NCBI GenBank assembly: GCA_965222485.1
Contig: CBDCUC010000040.1
Span: 806,001 to 870,000 of the forward strand
Source: CBDCUC01 sp965222485
GTDB lineage: Bacteria > Pseudomonadota > Alphaproteobacteria > Rhizobiales > Hyphomicrobiaceae
Direction: 5' to 3'
Length of the DNA stretch: 64,000 bases
Numbering within the stretch: the stretch's first letter is position 1; the number at the start of each line of letters is the position of its first letter. Under the pieces are notes generated by a model. The model was not told where the DNA came from, ran no database searches, and worked only from the letters and a program-made list of their open reading frames with translations. Below, in pieces: positions 1 through 9,210 of this stretch. The position numbers and the translations under genes were made by a program.

Positions 1-44
1 TTGGCCCGCCCCGTCGGAGCGCCCTTGGCGCGTGAGACAAAAAA

Positions 45-121
45 TGGCGCACCCGGCAGGAGTCGAACCTGCGACCTTTGGAATCGGAATCCAACGCTCT
101 ATCCAGCTGAGCTACGGGTGC
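45..121 (-). tRNA. tRNA-Arg (anticodon CCG)
   Basis: Read on the minus strand, a complete 77-nt cloverleaf is visible, starting GCACCCG and ending in an encoded CCA. The anticodon stem TTGGA/TCCAA encloses the loop TTCCGAT, giving anticodon CCG, which decodes CGG. The T arm holds the usual GGTTCGACTCC. It lies upstream of polA on the opposite strand. The acceptor and T stems pair without mismatches that I can see, so it looks functional. Confidence 0.96.
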
Positions 122-272
122 TTAGGCCAGGGGTCGTTAGATACTCGATAAGGCGCCGACAGGCAATCGGCCATCACTTGCCCTCAGGTTTGCACAATTT
201 TCAGCCTGTACCCCCTCGTTACGCGCCCGGAAACAGCTGACCAGGACGGTCCGCCGCCATATAGTCGCTGCC

Positions 273-3200
273 ATGAGCAAGAAGACATCCAAGAACACAT
301 CGGCCAAACGTCGCCAGGCCACCTGTACCGTTCCGCCCGGCGAGCCGGTGCCCGTAATCAAGGGCAGCCACATCTATCTCGTCGACGGGTCCGGTTTCAT
401 CTTTCGCGCCTTCCACGCCTTGCCACCGCTGACCCGGCCGAGTGACGGCCTGCCTGTCGGTGCCGTACACGGCTTTTGCGCAATGCTTTGGAAGTTGCTA
501 GGCGAAGCAAAGCTCGGCGACCGACCAACCCACATCGCAGTAATCTTCGACACATCCGCAAAAACGTTTCGCAACGACATCTACGATCAATACAAGGCCA
601 ACCGGCCACCACCACCGGAAGAACTCGTTCCACAATTCCCGCTCATTCGCGACGCGGTCAAGGCGTTCAACGTCGCCTGCGTCGAGCAGGACGGGTTTGA
701 GGCCGATGACCTCATCGCCACTTACGCGCGCCAGGCGGTGGATGCCGGTGGGGATGTAACAATCGTTTCGTCCGACAAGGATCTCATGCAGTTAATCGAG
801 CCCGGTGTCGTCATGGTGGACGGCATGAAGAGCAAAGTGATTGGGCCCGACGAAGTCATGCAGAAATTCGGCGTCCCTCCGGAAAAGGTTGTCGACGTCC
901 AGGCGCTCGCAGGAGATTCGGTTGATAACGTACCAGGTGTGCCAGGTATCGGTGTCAAGACGGCTGCGGAATTGATCGGCAATTATGGTGACCTTGACGA
1001 GCTCTTGAGCCGGGCGGACGAAATCAAGCAGCCAAAGCGTCGTGAGCGGCTTATTGAGTTCGCAGACCAGGCGCGCACCTCACGCGAGCTTGTGCGTTTG
1101 GACAATGCGGTACCGGTGAACGTTGAACTTCAAGACTTAGGCATCCAAGACCCTGAAGCCGAGTCATTGTTGGGTTTCCTGCGCGAAATGGAATTCAACA
1201 CCATGACACGGCGGATCGCTGACGCACTGGGCGAAGAAGCGCCACCGCCGCTGCAGGCTTCGGTGGGCTCGAGCATCAAGGGCGCAAAGCAAAAGGGCGA
1301 TGCGAACTCTGCCGGTGCTGGAGGCTCCGCATCGAAATCGTCCGGCGACGCGCCCGCAGGCGCTGGGACACCCACAGCTGCAGTCGAGGACGGTGCGCGC
1401 AAGGCGACTGCCACACCCATCGACCGCTCAGTCTACGAATCCGTCACAACGTTGGAACAACTTGATGCATGGGTCGTAGCGGCACGCGAGGCCGGGCACT
1501 TTGCAATCGATACCGAAACGACGAGCCTGGATGCACGGCAAGCCGAACTCGTTGGTGTGTCACTCGCCATCTCGCCGGGAAAGGCCTGTTACATCCCGCT
1601 TGCTCATGCGGCAATGCAGGATGGTTTCGACTTTGGTGACGGTCCTGCAGACGGCGCCGAAATTGAACAGATACCCGTGCAAGACGCGATGGCATGCTTG
1701 AAGCCGCTCTTAGAAGACCCCGCCATTTTGAAGATTGGGCAAAACCTGAAATACGACAGTCTTGTTCTGGCGCGTTACGGCATTGCCCTCACATCCCTCG
1801 ACGACACAATGCTCTTGTCCTATGCGCTTGATGCTGGTCGTGGAGGTCACGGTATGGACGATCTTGCCGAACGCCACCTGGGCCACACCTGCATGTCTTT
1901 CAAGCAGGTCATAGAACATGCACCCAAACCGCCAAAAGTGGAAAAAGGGCAGAAGAAAAAGGAAAAGAGCTTCGCGCACGTGCCGCTCGACAAGGCGACC
2001 GAATATGCTGCCGAAGATGCCGACGTCACATTGCGTTTATGGATGGTGTTAAAACCGCGCCTTGTCGCCGAACGCATGACGACAGTCTATGAAACGCTGG
2101 AGCGTCCCCTCATTCCGGTCATAACGCGGATGGAGCACGAGGGAGTAAAAGTGGACCGCACGATTCTCGCGCGCCTGTCCGGCACCTTTGCCCAAACCAT
2201 CGCTAAATTGGAGGATGAAGTTCACGAACTCGCTGGTCACAGCTTCAATCTCGGCTCACCCAAACAGTTAGGCGAGCTTTTGTTCGACAAATTGAAGCTG
2301 CCGGGCGGAAAGAAGACAAAGAGCGGTCAATGGGAAACGCGCGCCGGCCTGCTTGATGACTTGAGCCAGAACGAAGAGTTGCCCGACGACGCGCGCCGGC
2401 TCATCAATATGATGATGGAATGGCGGCAACTGTCGAAGCTGCGTTCCACCTATACCGACGCGCTGCCCAACTACATCAATCCGGAGACCGGCAGGATACA
2501 CACGTCATACGCACTGGCCGCCACATCAACAGGACGCCTTGCTTCTTCCGACCCCAACCTGCAAAACATTCCGATCCGCACCAAAGAGGGGCGGGAAATT
2601 CGCACAGCCTTCATAGCCGAAGACGGCCACAAACTAATCTCGGCTGACTATTCCCAAATTGAGCTGAGAGTGCTGGCCCATATCGCGGACATAGCACAAC
2701 TGAAGCAGGCATTCGCCGATGGTCTCGACATCCACGCAATGACCGCTTCTGAAATGTTTTCGGTACCAATCGAAGGTATGCCGGCTGACGTGCGCCGCCG
2801 CGCAAAAGCAATCAACTTCGGCATCATCTATGGCATTTCAGCATTCGGGCTTGCAAACCAACTTGGTATTTCACGCCAGGAAGCGGCCGACTACATCAAA
2901 ACCTATTTCGAACGCTTCCCCGGCATCAAAGCCTACATGGACGCGACCAAGGCTTTCGCTCGCGACAACGGTTTTGTTGAGACGATATTCGGGCGGCGGA
3001 TACACTACCCGCAGATCAATACGAAAAATCCCTCAATGCGCGGTTTTTTGGAGCGTGCTGCGATCAACGCACCGATTCAAGGCTCGGCAGCCGACATCAT
3101 CCGCCGCGCGATGATACGCATGCCGGAAGCATTGCAAGAGGCCGGGTTAAAGAAAGCCCGCATGCTGTTACAGGTTCACGACGAACTGATTTTCGAGGTG

Positions 3201-3335
3201 GCGGAAAAGGATGTCAAAAAGACCATCAGCGTCGTCAAGTCGGTGATGGAGAACGCGGCCATGCCGGCTTTGAGCCTCTCGGTTCCGCTAATGGTCGATG
3301 CAAATGCAGCCGACAATTGGGAAGCCGCGCACTGA
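273..3335 (+). CDS. polA: DNA polymerase I
   Basis: This 1020-residue protein is a full-length DNA polymerase I, which fills gaps, removes Okazaki RNA primers and acts in repair synthesis. The N-terminal 5' nuclease domain covers about residues 30-320. A low-complexity Ala/Gly/Ser linker lies at about 330-385. The 3'-5' proofreading exonuclease starts near residue 405 and keeps the metal-binding motif AIDTETTSLD, so proofreading is probably active. The polymerase domain carries motif A (SADYSQIELR, about 790), the O-helix (RRAKAINFGIIYG, about 840) and motif C (LQVHDELIFEV, about 967). It is longer than the roughly 930 residues of E. coli Pol I, mainly because of the linker. It converges on infA with a gap of only 9 bases. 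Confidence 0.98.
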   Translation: MSKKTSKNTSAKRRQATCTVPPGEPVPVIKGSHIYLVDGSGFIFRAFHALPPLTRPSDGLPVGAVHGFCAMLWKLLGEAKLGDRPTHIAVIFDTSAKTFRNDIYDQYKANRPPPPEELVPQFPLIRDAVKAFNVACVEQDGFEADDLIATYARQAVDAGGDVTIVSSDKDLMQLIEPGVVMVDGMKSKVIGPDEVMQKFGVPPEKVVDVQALAGDSVDNVPGVPGIGVKTAAELIGNYGDLDELLSRADEIKQPKRRERLIEFADQARTSRELVRLDNAVPVNVELQDLGIQDPEAESLLGFLREMEFNTMTRRIADALGEEAPPPLQASVGSSIKGAKQKGDANSAGAGGSASKSSGDAPAGAGTPTAAVEDGARKATATPIDRSVYESVTTLEQLDAWVVAAREAGHFAIDTETTSLDARQAELVGVSLAISPGKACYIPLAHAAMQDGFDFGDGPADGAEIEQIPVQDAMACLKPLLEDPAILKIGQNLKYDSLVLARYGIALTSLDDTMLLSYALDAGRGGHGMDDLAERHLGHTCMSFKQVIEHAPKPPKVEKGQKKKEKSFAHVPLDKATEYAAEDADVTLRLWMVLKPRLVAERMTTVYETLERPLIPVITRMEHEGVKVDRTILARLSGTFAQTIAKLEDEVHELAGHSFNLGSPKQLGELLFDKLKLPGGKKTKSGQWETRAGLLDDLSQNEELPDDARRLINMMMEWRQLSKLRSTYTDALPNYINPETGRIHTSYALAATSTGRLASSDPNLQNIPIRTKEGREIRTAFIAEDGHKLISADYSQIELRVLAHIADIAQLKQAFADGLDIHAMTASEMFSVPIEGMPADVRRRAKAINFGIIYGISAFGLANQLGISRQEAADYIKTYFERFPGIKAYMDATKAFARDNGFVETIFGRRIHYPQINTKNPSMRGFLERAAINAPIQGSAADIIRRAMIRMPEALQEAGLKKARMLLQVHDELIFEVAEKDVKKTISVVKSVMENAAMPALSLSVPLMVDANAADNWEAAH

Positions 3336-3344
3336 TCGTGGGCG

Positions 3345-3614
3345 TCAGCGCCGGCGATAACCGCCGCCACCTTGAGGCGGTGGACCGGAACGCGCATCCT
3401 TGTGCCGAAAATTGATGCGTCCCTTCGTCAGGTCATAGGGCGTCATCTCGATCGTGACGCGGTCACCTGCCAGAATGCGGATGCGGTTCTTCTTCATGCG
3501 GCCGGACGTATAGGCAATGACCTCATGTCCATTGTCTAATTTTACCCGGCAGCGCGCATCAGGAAGAACTTCGTCGACCACGCCCTCAAATTCGAGCATC
3601 TCTTCTTTGGCCAT
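3345..3614 (-). CDS. infA: Translation initiation factor IF-1 (long-tailed form)
   Basis: IF-1 binds the ribosomal A site during initiation. The 89-residue product has the complete S1-like OB fold, with the family signatures IAYTSGRMKKNRIRILAGD and EMTPYDLTKGRINFR. It also has a C-terminal extension, GPPPQGGGGYRRR, missing from the standard 71-72 residue IF-1. Alphaproteobacteria often carry both a standard IF-1 and a longer paralogue, and this looks like the longer one. I chose the ATG at 3614 over the TTG one codon upstream because AAGGA sits 6 bases before it. The gene is convergent with polA and follows cspA on the same strand. Whether it is the main IF-1 of the cell cannot be told from this window. 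Confidence 0.93.
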   Translation of the reverse strand: MAKEEMLEFEGVVDEVLPDARCRVKLDNGHEVIAYTSGRMKKNRIRILAGDRVTIEMTPYDLTKGRINFRHKDARSGPPPQGGGGYRRR

Positions 3615-3670
3615 CAAGTGTCCTTAAGCTTTACCATCCACTTTGCGAATTGACTTCTCTTCAATAGCCG

Positions 3671-3703
3671 AAGGGAGCGGCCCATGATGTGCGCCGCTCC
3701 CTT
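3671..3703 (-). terminator. Hairpin between cspA and infA
   Basis: An 11-bp perfect stem, AAGGGAGCGGC/GCCGCTCCCTT, closes an 11-base loop directly downstream of cspA. No strong U tract follows on either strand. It could be the cspA terminator or an mRNA-stabilising 3' hairpin. A second short dyad, TGACTCA/TGAGTCA, lies next to it at 3724-3742. Confidence 0.6.
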
Positions 3704-3753
3704 CCGACTTATTCTACGGATCATGACTCAACGAATGAGTCAGAATACCGTGA

Positions 3754-3960
3754 TCAAAGTGGACGCAGATTGACCGCAGCGACCTTGCCGTTGCGACCCG
3801 TCTCCGTTTCAAATTCGATCTTCTGCCCTTCGTTCAACGAGGAAAGACCGGCACGTTCAACCGCCGAGATGTGCACGAATACATCGTTTCCACCTTCGTC
3901 TGGCTGAATAAATCCATAGCCCTTCTGTCCGTTGAACCATTTGACAGTTCCGTTCGCCAT
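3754..3960 (-). CDS. cspA: Cold-shock domain protein (CspA family)
   Basis: The 68-residue product is a single cold-shock domain that binds single-stranded RNA and DNA. Both RNA-binding motifs are intact: KGYGFIQP (RNP1) and DVFVHISAV (RNP2). Such proteins act as RNA chaperones. I set the start at the ATG at 3960, where an ideal GGAGG lies 6 bases upstream and the protein begins MANGTVKWFN as in the family. An in-frame start 18 bases further up would add six unlikely residues. The upstream region is long and gene-free, which fits a regulated leader, but I see no specific cold-shock element. Confidence 0.96.
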   Translation of the reverse strand: MANGTVKWFNGQKGYGFIQPDEGGNDVFVHISAVERAGLSSLNEGQKIEFETETGRNGKVAAVNLRPL

Positions 3961-4431
3961 AGTTTGCCTCCAAAGCAACGGGTTTTCCCCGTGGTACGAT
4001 TACACACGAGGGTCTCAAATCGCGCGATGGAGACGTCTAGTAGAGCCGTGTGCCGTAATAGAGTAAACCAAGGCGTATTCGATTGCCGCTCCTTATGGAC
4101 CGATAGGCCTGCAAACGCAAGGAAAACGGCCATCATCAGTCTTGCTGATCCACCAGAATGGGTTCGCTTCAGCGATTGGTTCTCTGGACCGTTCAGATAT
4201 TAAAAATCCAGCGCAATCCTTGATAACGACGGGGTTTTTGACAGGTGGCGTGCACACGTCCGCAACTGCCCTTCTTTTCGGCAAAACGCCCCCCGCTCAC
4301 GCCGCTTTACTAGGCACGGAGCAAAGTCAATCTCAAAGAGTGTAAGTGTTTTCAGCGCATTAGCGGCTGGCACACCGCTTGCTATTCCCATTCGCAGTGC
4401 TGTCGGAGTTCGAGCGATGCAGAGGGATGAC
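3961..4431. other. Gene-free interval between cspA and a hypothetical gene
   Basis: This 471-base stretch separates the divergent cspA (minus) and hypothetical gene (plus). The open frames inside overlap one another on both strands, lack ribosome binding sites and have no recognisable domains. It presumably holds the promoter and leader of cspA and the promoter of the next gene. I cannot point to a convincing -35/-10 pair. Confidence 0.5.
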
Positions 4432-4956
4432 ATGTTTAATTGGTTCAAGAGAAAGAAAGAAGTTGATTCAGGCTCCGTCGCGCCGCCGAAGGAGCCGGGC
4501 GAAAGCACGGCCGCGAGTTCAATACAACCGTCGGCAGCCCCCAAGCCCGCTACGGCGGCTGTCGCAGCGGCCACTCAGTCAGCGGCGGTCGTGACTGATC
4601 CCCCCAAAACGGCGACCGCTGCAAGTCCGCCGGCCGGTGAGGTGCCTCAGTCAGTACGCCCTCAAGAGGCCGCCGTGCCGGCGGGCGGCCCCATAAGGCC
4701 ACGCGATCTTGCTCCGATAATTATGAAGTGTGCGGAGCCAACACCGGCTAACGGCATGAAGGCCATTGAGTGGACACCATTGCGATACCGCAAAGCCCAT
4801 GTTGTGGGTGTGCAGGCTAACGGCCGCCGCGTGCTGGCCGAAATCGATGGCAAGGCACGTGCTTATTCCTACACGCTTCGCAAGGACGGCACCTATCGAC
4901 TGGAAGGTGCCCCGGTCGCCACCGCCCCACGCCTCGTTCTGGGTATGGAGTTCTAA
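4432..4956 (+). CDS. Hypothetical protein with Ala/Pro-rich linker
   Basis: I do not recognise this 174-residue protein. It starts MFNWFKRKKE, a short amphipathic and basic segment. A low-complexity Ala/Pro/Thr-rich linker follows to about residue 95. The compact C-terminal part (about 100-174) is rich in basic and beta-prone residues: a segment RYRKAHVVGVQANGRRVLAE and the end RLVLGMEF suggest a small beta domain. There is no signal peptide or membrane helix. The ATG at 4432 was chosen because AGAGG sits about 7-9 bases upstream; a second ATG lies 15 bases earlier. The linker-plus-domain layout suggests an adaptor or regulatory protein, but that is only a guess. Confidence 0.7.
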   Translation: MFNWFKRKKEVDSGSVAPPKEPGESTAASSIQPSAAPKPATAAVAAATQSAAVVTDPPKTATAASPPAGEVPQSVRPQEAAVPAGGPIRPRDLAPIIMKCAEPTPANGMKAIEWTPLRYRKAHVVGVQANGRRVLAEIDGKARAYSYTLRKDGTYRLEGAPVATAPRLVLGMEF

Positions 4957-5021
4957 CGACCCGCCAGCGTTCGCCATTCTGAGTGCTGTCGAGATGCACA
5001 ACGGCGCCGTTGGGCAGGACC

Positions 5022-6824
5022 CTAGTTATCTTCCATCTTGAGCGCGGCGATGAAGGCTTCCTGCGGTATTTCAACCTTGCCGAATTGGCGCATCTTTTTC
5101 TTACCCGCCTTCTGTTTTTCCAGAAGTTTGCGTTTGCGGGAAATGTCGCCGCCGTAGCACTTCGCCAGCACATCCTTGCGCAAGGCCCGGATGGTCTCGC
5201 GCGCAATGATGCGCCCGCCGATCGCCGCCTGGACCGGAATCTGGAACATGTGTTGCGGGATGAGATCTTTCAGCTTTTCGCACATCACACGGCCGCGCGC
5301 GTCAGCGCGTGAGCGATGCACGATAATCGAAAGCGCATCAACTGGCTCGCTATTGACGAGAATGGACATCTTCACCAGATCGTCCGGCTCATAACCGATC
5401 ATCTGATAGTCGAACGACGCATAGCCACGGGAGACCGACTTCAGCCGATCGTAAAAATCAAACACAACCTCATTGAGCGGCAACTCATAAACCAGCATGG
5501 CACGCGAGCCCGCATAAGTGAGCGTCTTCTGGCGCCCGCGCCGGTCCTGGCAAAGCTTCAATACGGCACCAAGATAATCGTCCGGCACCAGGATTGTCGC
5601 CTCGATCCAAGGCTCCTCCAAACGGTCGATGTGCACCGGGTCCGGCATATCGGCCGGGTTATGCATTTCCACCGTTGTGCCGTCGTTCATATGCACATGG
5701 TAGATGACGCTGGGTGCGGTTGTGATGAGGTCGAGATTGAACTCACGGCTGAGACGCTCGGTAATGATCTCAAGGTGCAGCAAGCCCAAAAAGCCGCAGC
5801 GGAACCCGAAACCGAGCGCGGCAGAATTCTCTGTTTCGAACGAGAAACTGGCATCGTTGAGCCTCAGCTTGCCCATCGCCTCACGCAGATCTTCGAAGTC
5901 TGCCGCATCAACGGGAAACAGTCCGCAAAACACGACAGGTTGCGCTGGCTTGAATCCGGGAAGTGCTTCAGCACAGGCGATCTTTTCGTCCGTTATCGTG
6001 TCGCCGACGCGCGTGTCTGCGACCTCCTTGATAGCGGCAGTGAAAAATCCGATCTCGCCCGGACCTATTTCGGAAAGCATTTCCTGTTTTGGCCGGAAAA
6101 CGCCGACGCGATCAATTTGGTAGACAGCGCCTGTCGACATCAACTTGATGCGCTGCCCTTTCTTCATCACGCCGTCTATGACACGCGCCAACACCACAAC
6201 GCCAAGATAGGCGTCGTAATAACTGTCAACCAGCATGGCTTGCAGCGGTTTGTCGGACACGCCCTTGGGTGGCGGCAGTCGCTCAACGATCCCTTCCAAC
6301 ACGGCTTCAACGTTTAGTCCCGTTTTGGCGGAGATCCCAATCGCGCCGGACGCATCAATACCAATAACCTCTTCAATCTGCTCTTTTACGCGGTCGGCAT
6401 CCGCCGCCGGCAGATCGATTTTGTTGAGGACCGGTAGAATTTCCAAGTCCGACTCGATTGCAGTGTAGACGTTGGCAAGGGTCTGAGCTTCCACACCTTG
6501 CGACGCGTCCACGACTAGAATGGCGCCCTCGCAGGCGGCGAGAGAGCGCGACACTTCATAGGCGAAATCGACGTGACCCGGCGTGTCCATCAGATTGAGC
6601 TGATAAGTGTTGCCGTCGTTGGCCTTATAATCGAGCCGGACGGTCTGCGCTTTGATCGTGATCCCACGCTCGCGCTCGATGTCCATACTATCGAGCAGCT
6701 GTTCCTTCATCTCCCGGCTTGTGACGTTGCCGCAGAGCTGAATGAGCCGGTCGGACAGCGTCGACTTGCCATGGTCGATATGCGCGATGATCGCAAAATT
6801 TCGAATAAGGTTGATATCGGTCAT
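5022..6824 (-). CDS. lepA: Elongation factor 4 (LepA), ribosomal back-translocase GTPase
   Basis: LepA/EF4 is a membrane-associated translational GTPase that acts on stalled or mistranslocated ribosomes and influences ribosome assembly. The 600-residue product has the G1 motif AHIDHGKST (residues 14-22), DTPGH (G3), NKIDLP (G4) and the EF-G-like domains III and V. It ends in the LepA-specific C-terminal domain, with the basic segment GGDISRKRKLLEKQKAGKKK. The start at 6824 gives the family N-terminus MTDINLIRNF; an upstream in-frame start would add 21 unrelated residues. The length is typical. The gene sits alone, convergent with the hypothetical gene at 4432. Confidence 0.98.
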   Translation of the reverse strand: MTDINLIRNFAIIAHIDHGKSTLSDRLIQLCGNVTSREMKEQLLDSMDIERERGITIKAQTVRLDYKANDGNTYQLNLMDTPGHVDFAYEVSRSLAACEGAILVVDASQGVEAQTLANVYTAIESDLEILPVLNKIDLPAADADRVKEQIEEVIGIDASGAIGISAKTGLNVEAVLEGIVERLPPPKGVSDKPLQAMLVDSYYDAYLGVVVLARVIDGVMKKGQRIKLMSTGAVYQIDRVGVFRPKQEMLSEIGPGEIGFFTAAIKEVADTRVGDTITDEKIACAEALPGFKPAQPVVFCGLFPVDAADFEDLREAMGKLRLNDASFSFETENSAALGFGFRCGFLGLLHLEIITERLSREFNLDLITTAPSVIYHVHMNDGTTVEMHNPADMPDPVHIDRLEEPWIEATILVPDDYLGAVLKLCQDRRGRQKTLTYAGSRAMLVYELPLNEVVFDFYDRLKSVSRGYASFDYQMIGYEPDDLVKMSILVNSEPVDALSIIVHRSRADARGRVMCEKLKDLIPQHMFQIPVQAAIGGRIIARETIRALRKDVLAKCYGGDISRKRKLLEKQKAGKKKMRQFGKVEIPQEAFIAALKMEDN

Positions 6825-7104
6825 CAGCGGCTCATAGAGCAAGATCGGGCAAGATGGAAGCCGTCTCAATTGAGAATCCCGGGGCAACAGGCCCGCACTG
6901 TCGTTTGGGCCTCTGCGCCGGCGTGTCAGTGCTAGGCTCGCGGGGTCGCCAGACCTGCAGCTTGCGGTGTTGGCAGCCGCTGGAATTTCCGATCAGCCAG
7001 CAATCCGGTGGCGGCCGGTCCTCCTGCAATCGTGGACAGTTTCGCAGTCCTACCTGCCCCTGCGGCCGGGGTACGGAAACGAGTCCGGGACCCTCTGAGA
7101 GACG

Positions 7105-7974
7105 CTAATTTTCAGCTGGAGTAGCCGCGCGCACTTTATCTGCAACAGGCATCCTATCAAGACCTTTTGCACCACCCAGCTTGGCACCATCAAAGATTGC
7201 ATGCCTCAGGTTGGCACCGGTCAGATCAGCGCCCTTGAGGTCGGCACTTGTCAGATCGGCGCGCGTTAAATTGACCCCAGCCAGGTTTGCGTTTTTGAAG
7301 ACAGCAAACTGCAAAACGGCTTTGCGCATGTCAGCCCCTGTAATATCGGCTTCGGAAAAATCACACCCCACCATTCGGGCGCGCTCCGCCATTGCGTTCT
7401 GTGTTGCATCCCGCTGCGGTGCAAGACGTGCCCCCCTCAGGCGGGCACCTCGAAAGTCAGCGCCGTCAAGGCGCCCAATAATTCGCGCGCCACTGAGATC
7501 TGCTTGTACAAATGCTGGTGCGGCCGTTCGGTCGAAGGCTGTGCTGACCGTGCTGTTGGGGAGCCTTATAAAGGCGTTCGACAGATCCGCTTTGGTAAAA
7601 TTGGTACGCACAATTGTGGCCCGGTCCAATACCGCATTCGAGAGATCTGTACCACTCAAGTCCGCGTCGGCGAGATTGGCCCCATACAAGTTAACGCCCG
7701 AAAGCCGCGCCGACTTAAAATCAAGACCGCTCAAGTCGAGAAAGCTCAAGTCCTTGTTGCTGAGATCGACGGGTTTGTCATCGGACGCTTTATACAGGAG
7801 AAGCGCAATGTCCCTTGCCGAAACATCCGCTGCCGATGAAACGCCCGGTGCGAATGCCGCAACAAGGCACGCCGTTATCAGCGCCCAACTGGTGCGGCGC
7901 GGGCGGATGAGACAATTGCTGCCGACCGAAAAAAACGGTATGCGCCTGAAGACATCATTCACGGTTTTGACCAT
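7105..7974 (-). CDS. Exported pentapeptide-repeat protein
   Basis: The 289-residue product has an N-terminal signal segment (basic stretch, hydrophobic core ALITACLVAAFAPG, cleavage near VSSAAD) and then a short conserved stretch, ARDIALLLYKA. From about residue 75 to 270 it is mostly A(D/N)LXX pentapeptide repeats, for example LSGVNLYGANLADADLSGTD and LTRADLTSADLKGADLTGAN, which fold as a right-handed quadrilateral beta-helix. A non-repeat insertion lies at about 135-160. The start at 7974 avoids a 29-residue extension lacking a signal-like character. Pentapeptide proteins can be DNA mimics or scaffolds; a periplasmic location argues against DNA mimicry. The function is unknown. Confidence 0.87.
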   Translation of the reverse strand: MVKTVNDVFRRIPFFSVGSNCLIRPRRTSWALITACLVAAFAPGVSSAADVSARDIALLLYKASDDKPVDLSNKDLSFLDLSGLDFKSARLSGVNLYGANLADADLSGTDLSNAVLDRATIVRTNFTKADLSNAFIRLPNSTVSTAFDRTAAPAFVQADLSGARIIGRLDGADFRGARLRGARLAPQRDATQNAMAERARMVGCDFSEADITGADMRKAVLQFAVFKNANLAGVNLTRADLTSADLKGADLTGANLRHAIFDGAKLGGAKGLDRMPVADKVRAATPAEN

Positions 7975-8116
7975 TGTCCGTACAAATACACACACCCGCG
8001 TCCATTGAAGGCGAACAATACAAGAATGCGTCCCCCAATTAGGCGCAGTGATATACGTCAAGCTGCCGTTTCACTCCACGACAGCAAGCGTATACGTCTC
8101 GACACAACATTGTACG

Positions 8117-8551
8117 TTAAGCAGCACGTGCCCGATCACAAAACTGCGCCTGCAGTTGGAGAAATAGATCGGAGAGTTCTTTTTCTGCGACGCGGTCTGC
8201 CGCCTCCTGCGGCGGCACCCAAATAAGTTGCCGGCTCATGCGCTCTGGCCATTTGAGGTGCTGGCTGCGGACCTTGAGGGGGTAAACAAACACACGGCAG
8301 CTAATGCGCGACAAAAAGTGCAGCCGTTTGCGGTAGTGATAACGGCCCAACGCGTTCTTGCTGACCTTTCCTTCCAAGCCAGCTTCTTCAAAGGCTTCTA
8401 GCTCGGCAAGCTCATGCGGCTCCATATTGCTTTTTGGCCACCCCTTCGGGATAACCCAGCGGCCGGTATCCCTGCTTGTGATCAGGCAGACCTCCAGCTG
8501 ATCACCTAGCTGGACGTAGGGAAGCGCTGCGTATTGTTTGAAACGATGCAT
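8117..8551 (-). CDS. NUDIX hydrolase
   Basis: This protein of about 144 residues contains a Nudix fold. The Nudix box is in the form found in diadenosine/diphosphoinositol polyphosphate hydrolases: WVIPKGWP followed by LEAFEEAGLEG. The Glu residues of EExG that bind Mg are present, while the usual Arg of REUXEE is Leu. Such enzymes cleave nucleoside diphosphates linked to another moiety; the substrate cannot be told. Two starts are possible: the ATG at 8551, giving MHRFKQYAALPY, and a TTG at 8578 adding nine residues. Neither has a strong ribosome binding site, and I prefer the ATG. Confidence 0.85.
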   Translation of the reverse strand: MHRFKQYAALPYVQLGDQLEVCLITSRDTGRWVIPKGWPKSNMEPHELAELEAFEEAGLEGKVSKNALGRYHYRKRLHFLSRISCRVFVYPLKVRSQHLKWPERMSRQLIWVPPQEAADRVAEKELSDLFLQLQAQFCDRARAA

Positions 8552-8770
8552 GACGTCTAGATTGCTTTCAGTTTTCAAGTATTTATTTTTTTGGGCTTAC
8601 TCACAAGGCATCCCTCGCCAATTTTGGCTATGGGACGACAGCCGACAAATGCGGCAAAATGAATTTACTTCATACCGCAAGTGCAGGACAATTTTACGAC
8701 GAGCAGGTTAAAAAATTTGAGGTTGAATTTGTTGCAACCCTGCCGTGACCATAGAATGGATATACAAAAG

Positions 8771-8800
8771 GACGCCGGTTTCTGGTGCAAAACCGGCGTC
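8771..8800 (-). terminator. Rho-independent terminator
   Basis: A perfect 11-bp stem, GACGCCGGTTT/AAACCGGCGTC, with an 8-base loop lies just downstream of the gene at 8827-9198. Read on the minus strand it is followed by CTTTTG. It fits termination of the two-gene minus-strand unit starting at 9315. Confidence 0.8.
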
Positions 8801-8826
8801 TTAGACTATAAGAACGGTATACAACA

Positions 8827-9198
8827 CTATTGATCTGGGTCGGATTCCTCGCCTCCATCATCATCCGTCAAATCATCCTCACCGTCATCGCTGTCATCTT
8901 CATCGGTTTGAAAATAGATCTGGCCTTCTTCGATCGAGATCTCATCATTGCCCACGACCTGGTAGGTATCCGGATCCCCTTTTATCGCAAGGAAACACTC
9001 CGTCGCGCACAGCCCGGAAAGTTTCTCCTCGGGCTGAACCGTAATCTCTCGAGACTTTTCACCTTCCTCGATTGTGATCGTGTGCGGCTGCTTGTCGAGA
9101 TTGACGAGCGAGGCTGCAGTCGCCGACGCTGACGATGCCAAAATAAGGGCACCGAATAAGGCACATGCATATAGTAGCTTGCCGCTGCACATTGCCAT
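8827..9198 (-). CDS. Small exported protein with Asp/Glu-rich tail
   Basis: The 123-residue protein starts with a signal peptide (hydrophobic core LLYACALFGALILASSASA, cleavage after ATA or nearby). A compact domain of about 60 residues follows, containing HTITIEEGEKSREITV and two Cys (CATEC), then a tail of about 35 residues made almost only of Asp, Glu and Ser. I do not recognise the family. The ATG at 9198 is preceded by GAGGAGG at 7 bases, an excellent site that rules out the in-frame GTG just upstream. The small basic ORF at 9211-9315 lies immediately upstream, 12 bases away, so the two are probably co-translated. The acidic tail could bind cations or a basic partner; this is inference. 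Confidence 0.82.
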   Translation of the reverse strand: MAMCSGKLLYACALFGALILASSASATAASLVNLDKQPHTITIEEGEKSREITVQPEEKLSGLCATECFLAIKGDPDTYQVVGNDEISIEEGQIYFQTDEDDSDDGEDDLTDDDGGEESDPDQ

Positions 9199-9210
9199 CA
9201 CTGCACCTCC

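Noticed and set aside
5316..6317. 333-codon plus-strand frame
   Set aside because: It lies antisense inside lepA, has no ribosome binding site or domain, and arises from lepA codon bias.
7181..8008. 275-codon plus-strand frame rich in Ser, Ala, Arg and Leu
   Set aside because: It is the antisense image of the pentapeptide repeats; its periodicity mirrors that gene.
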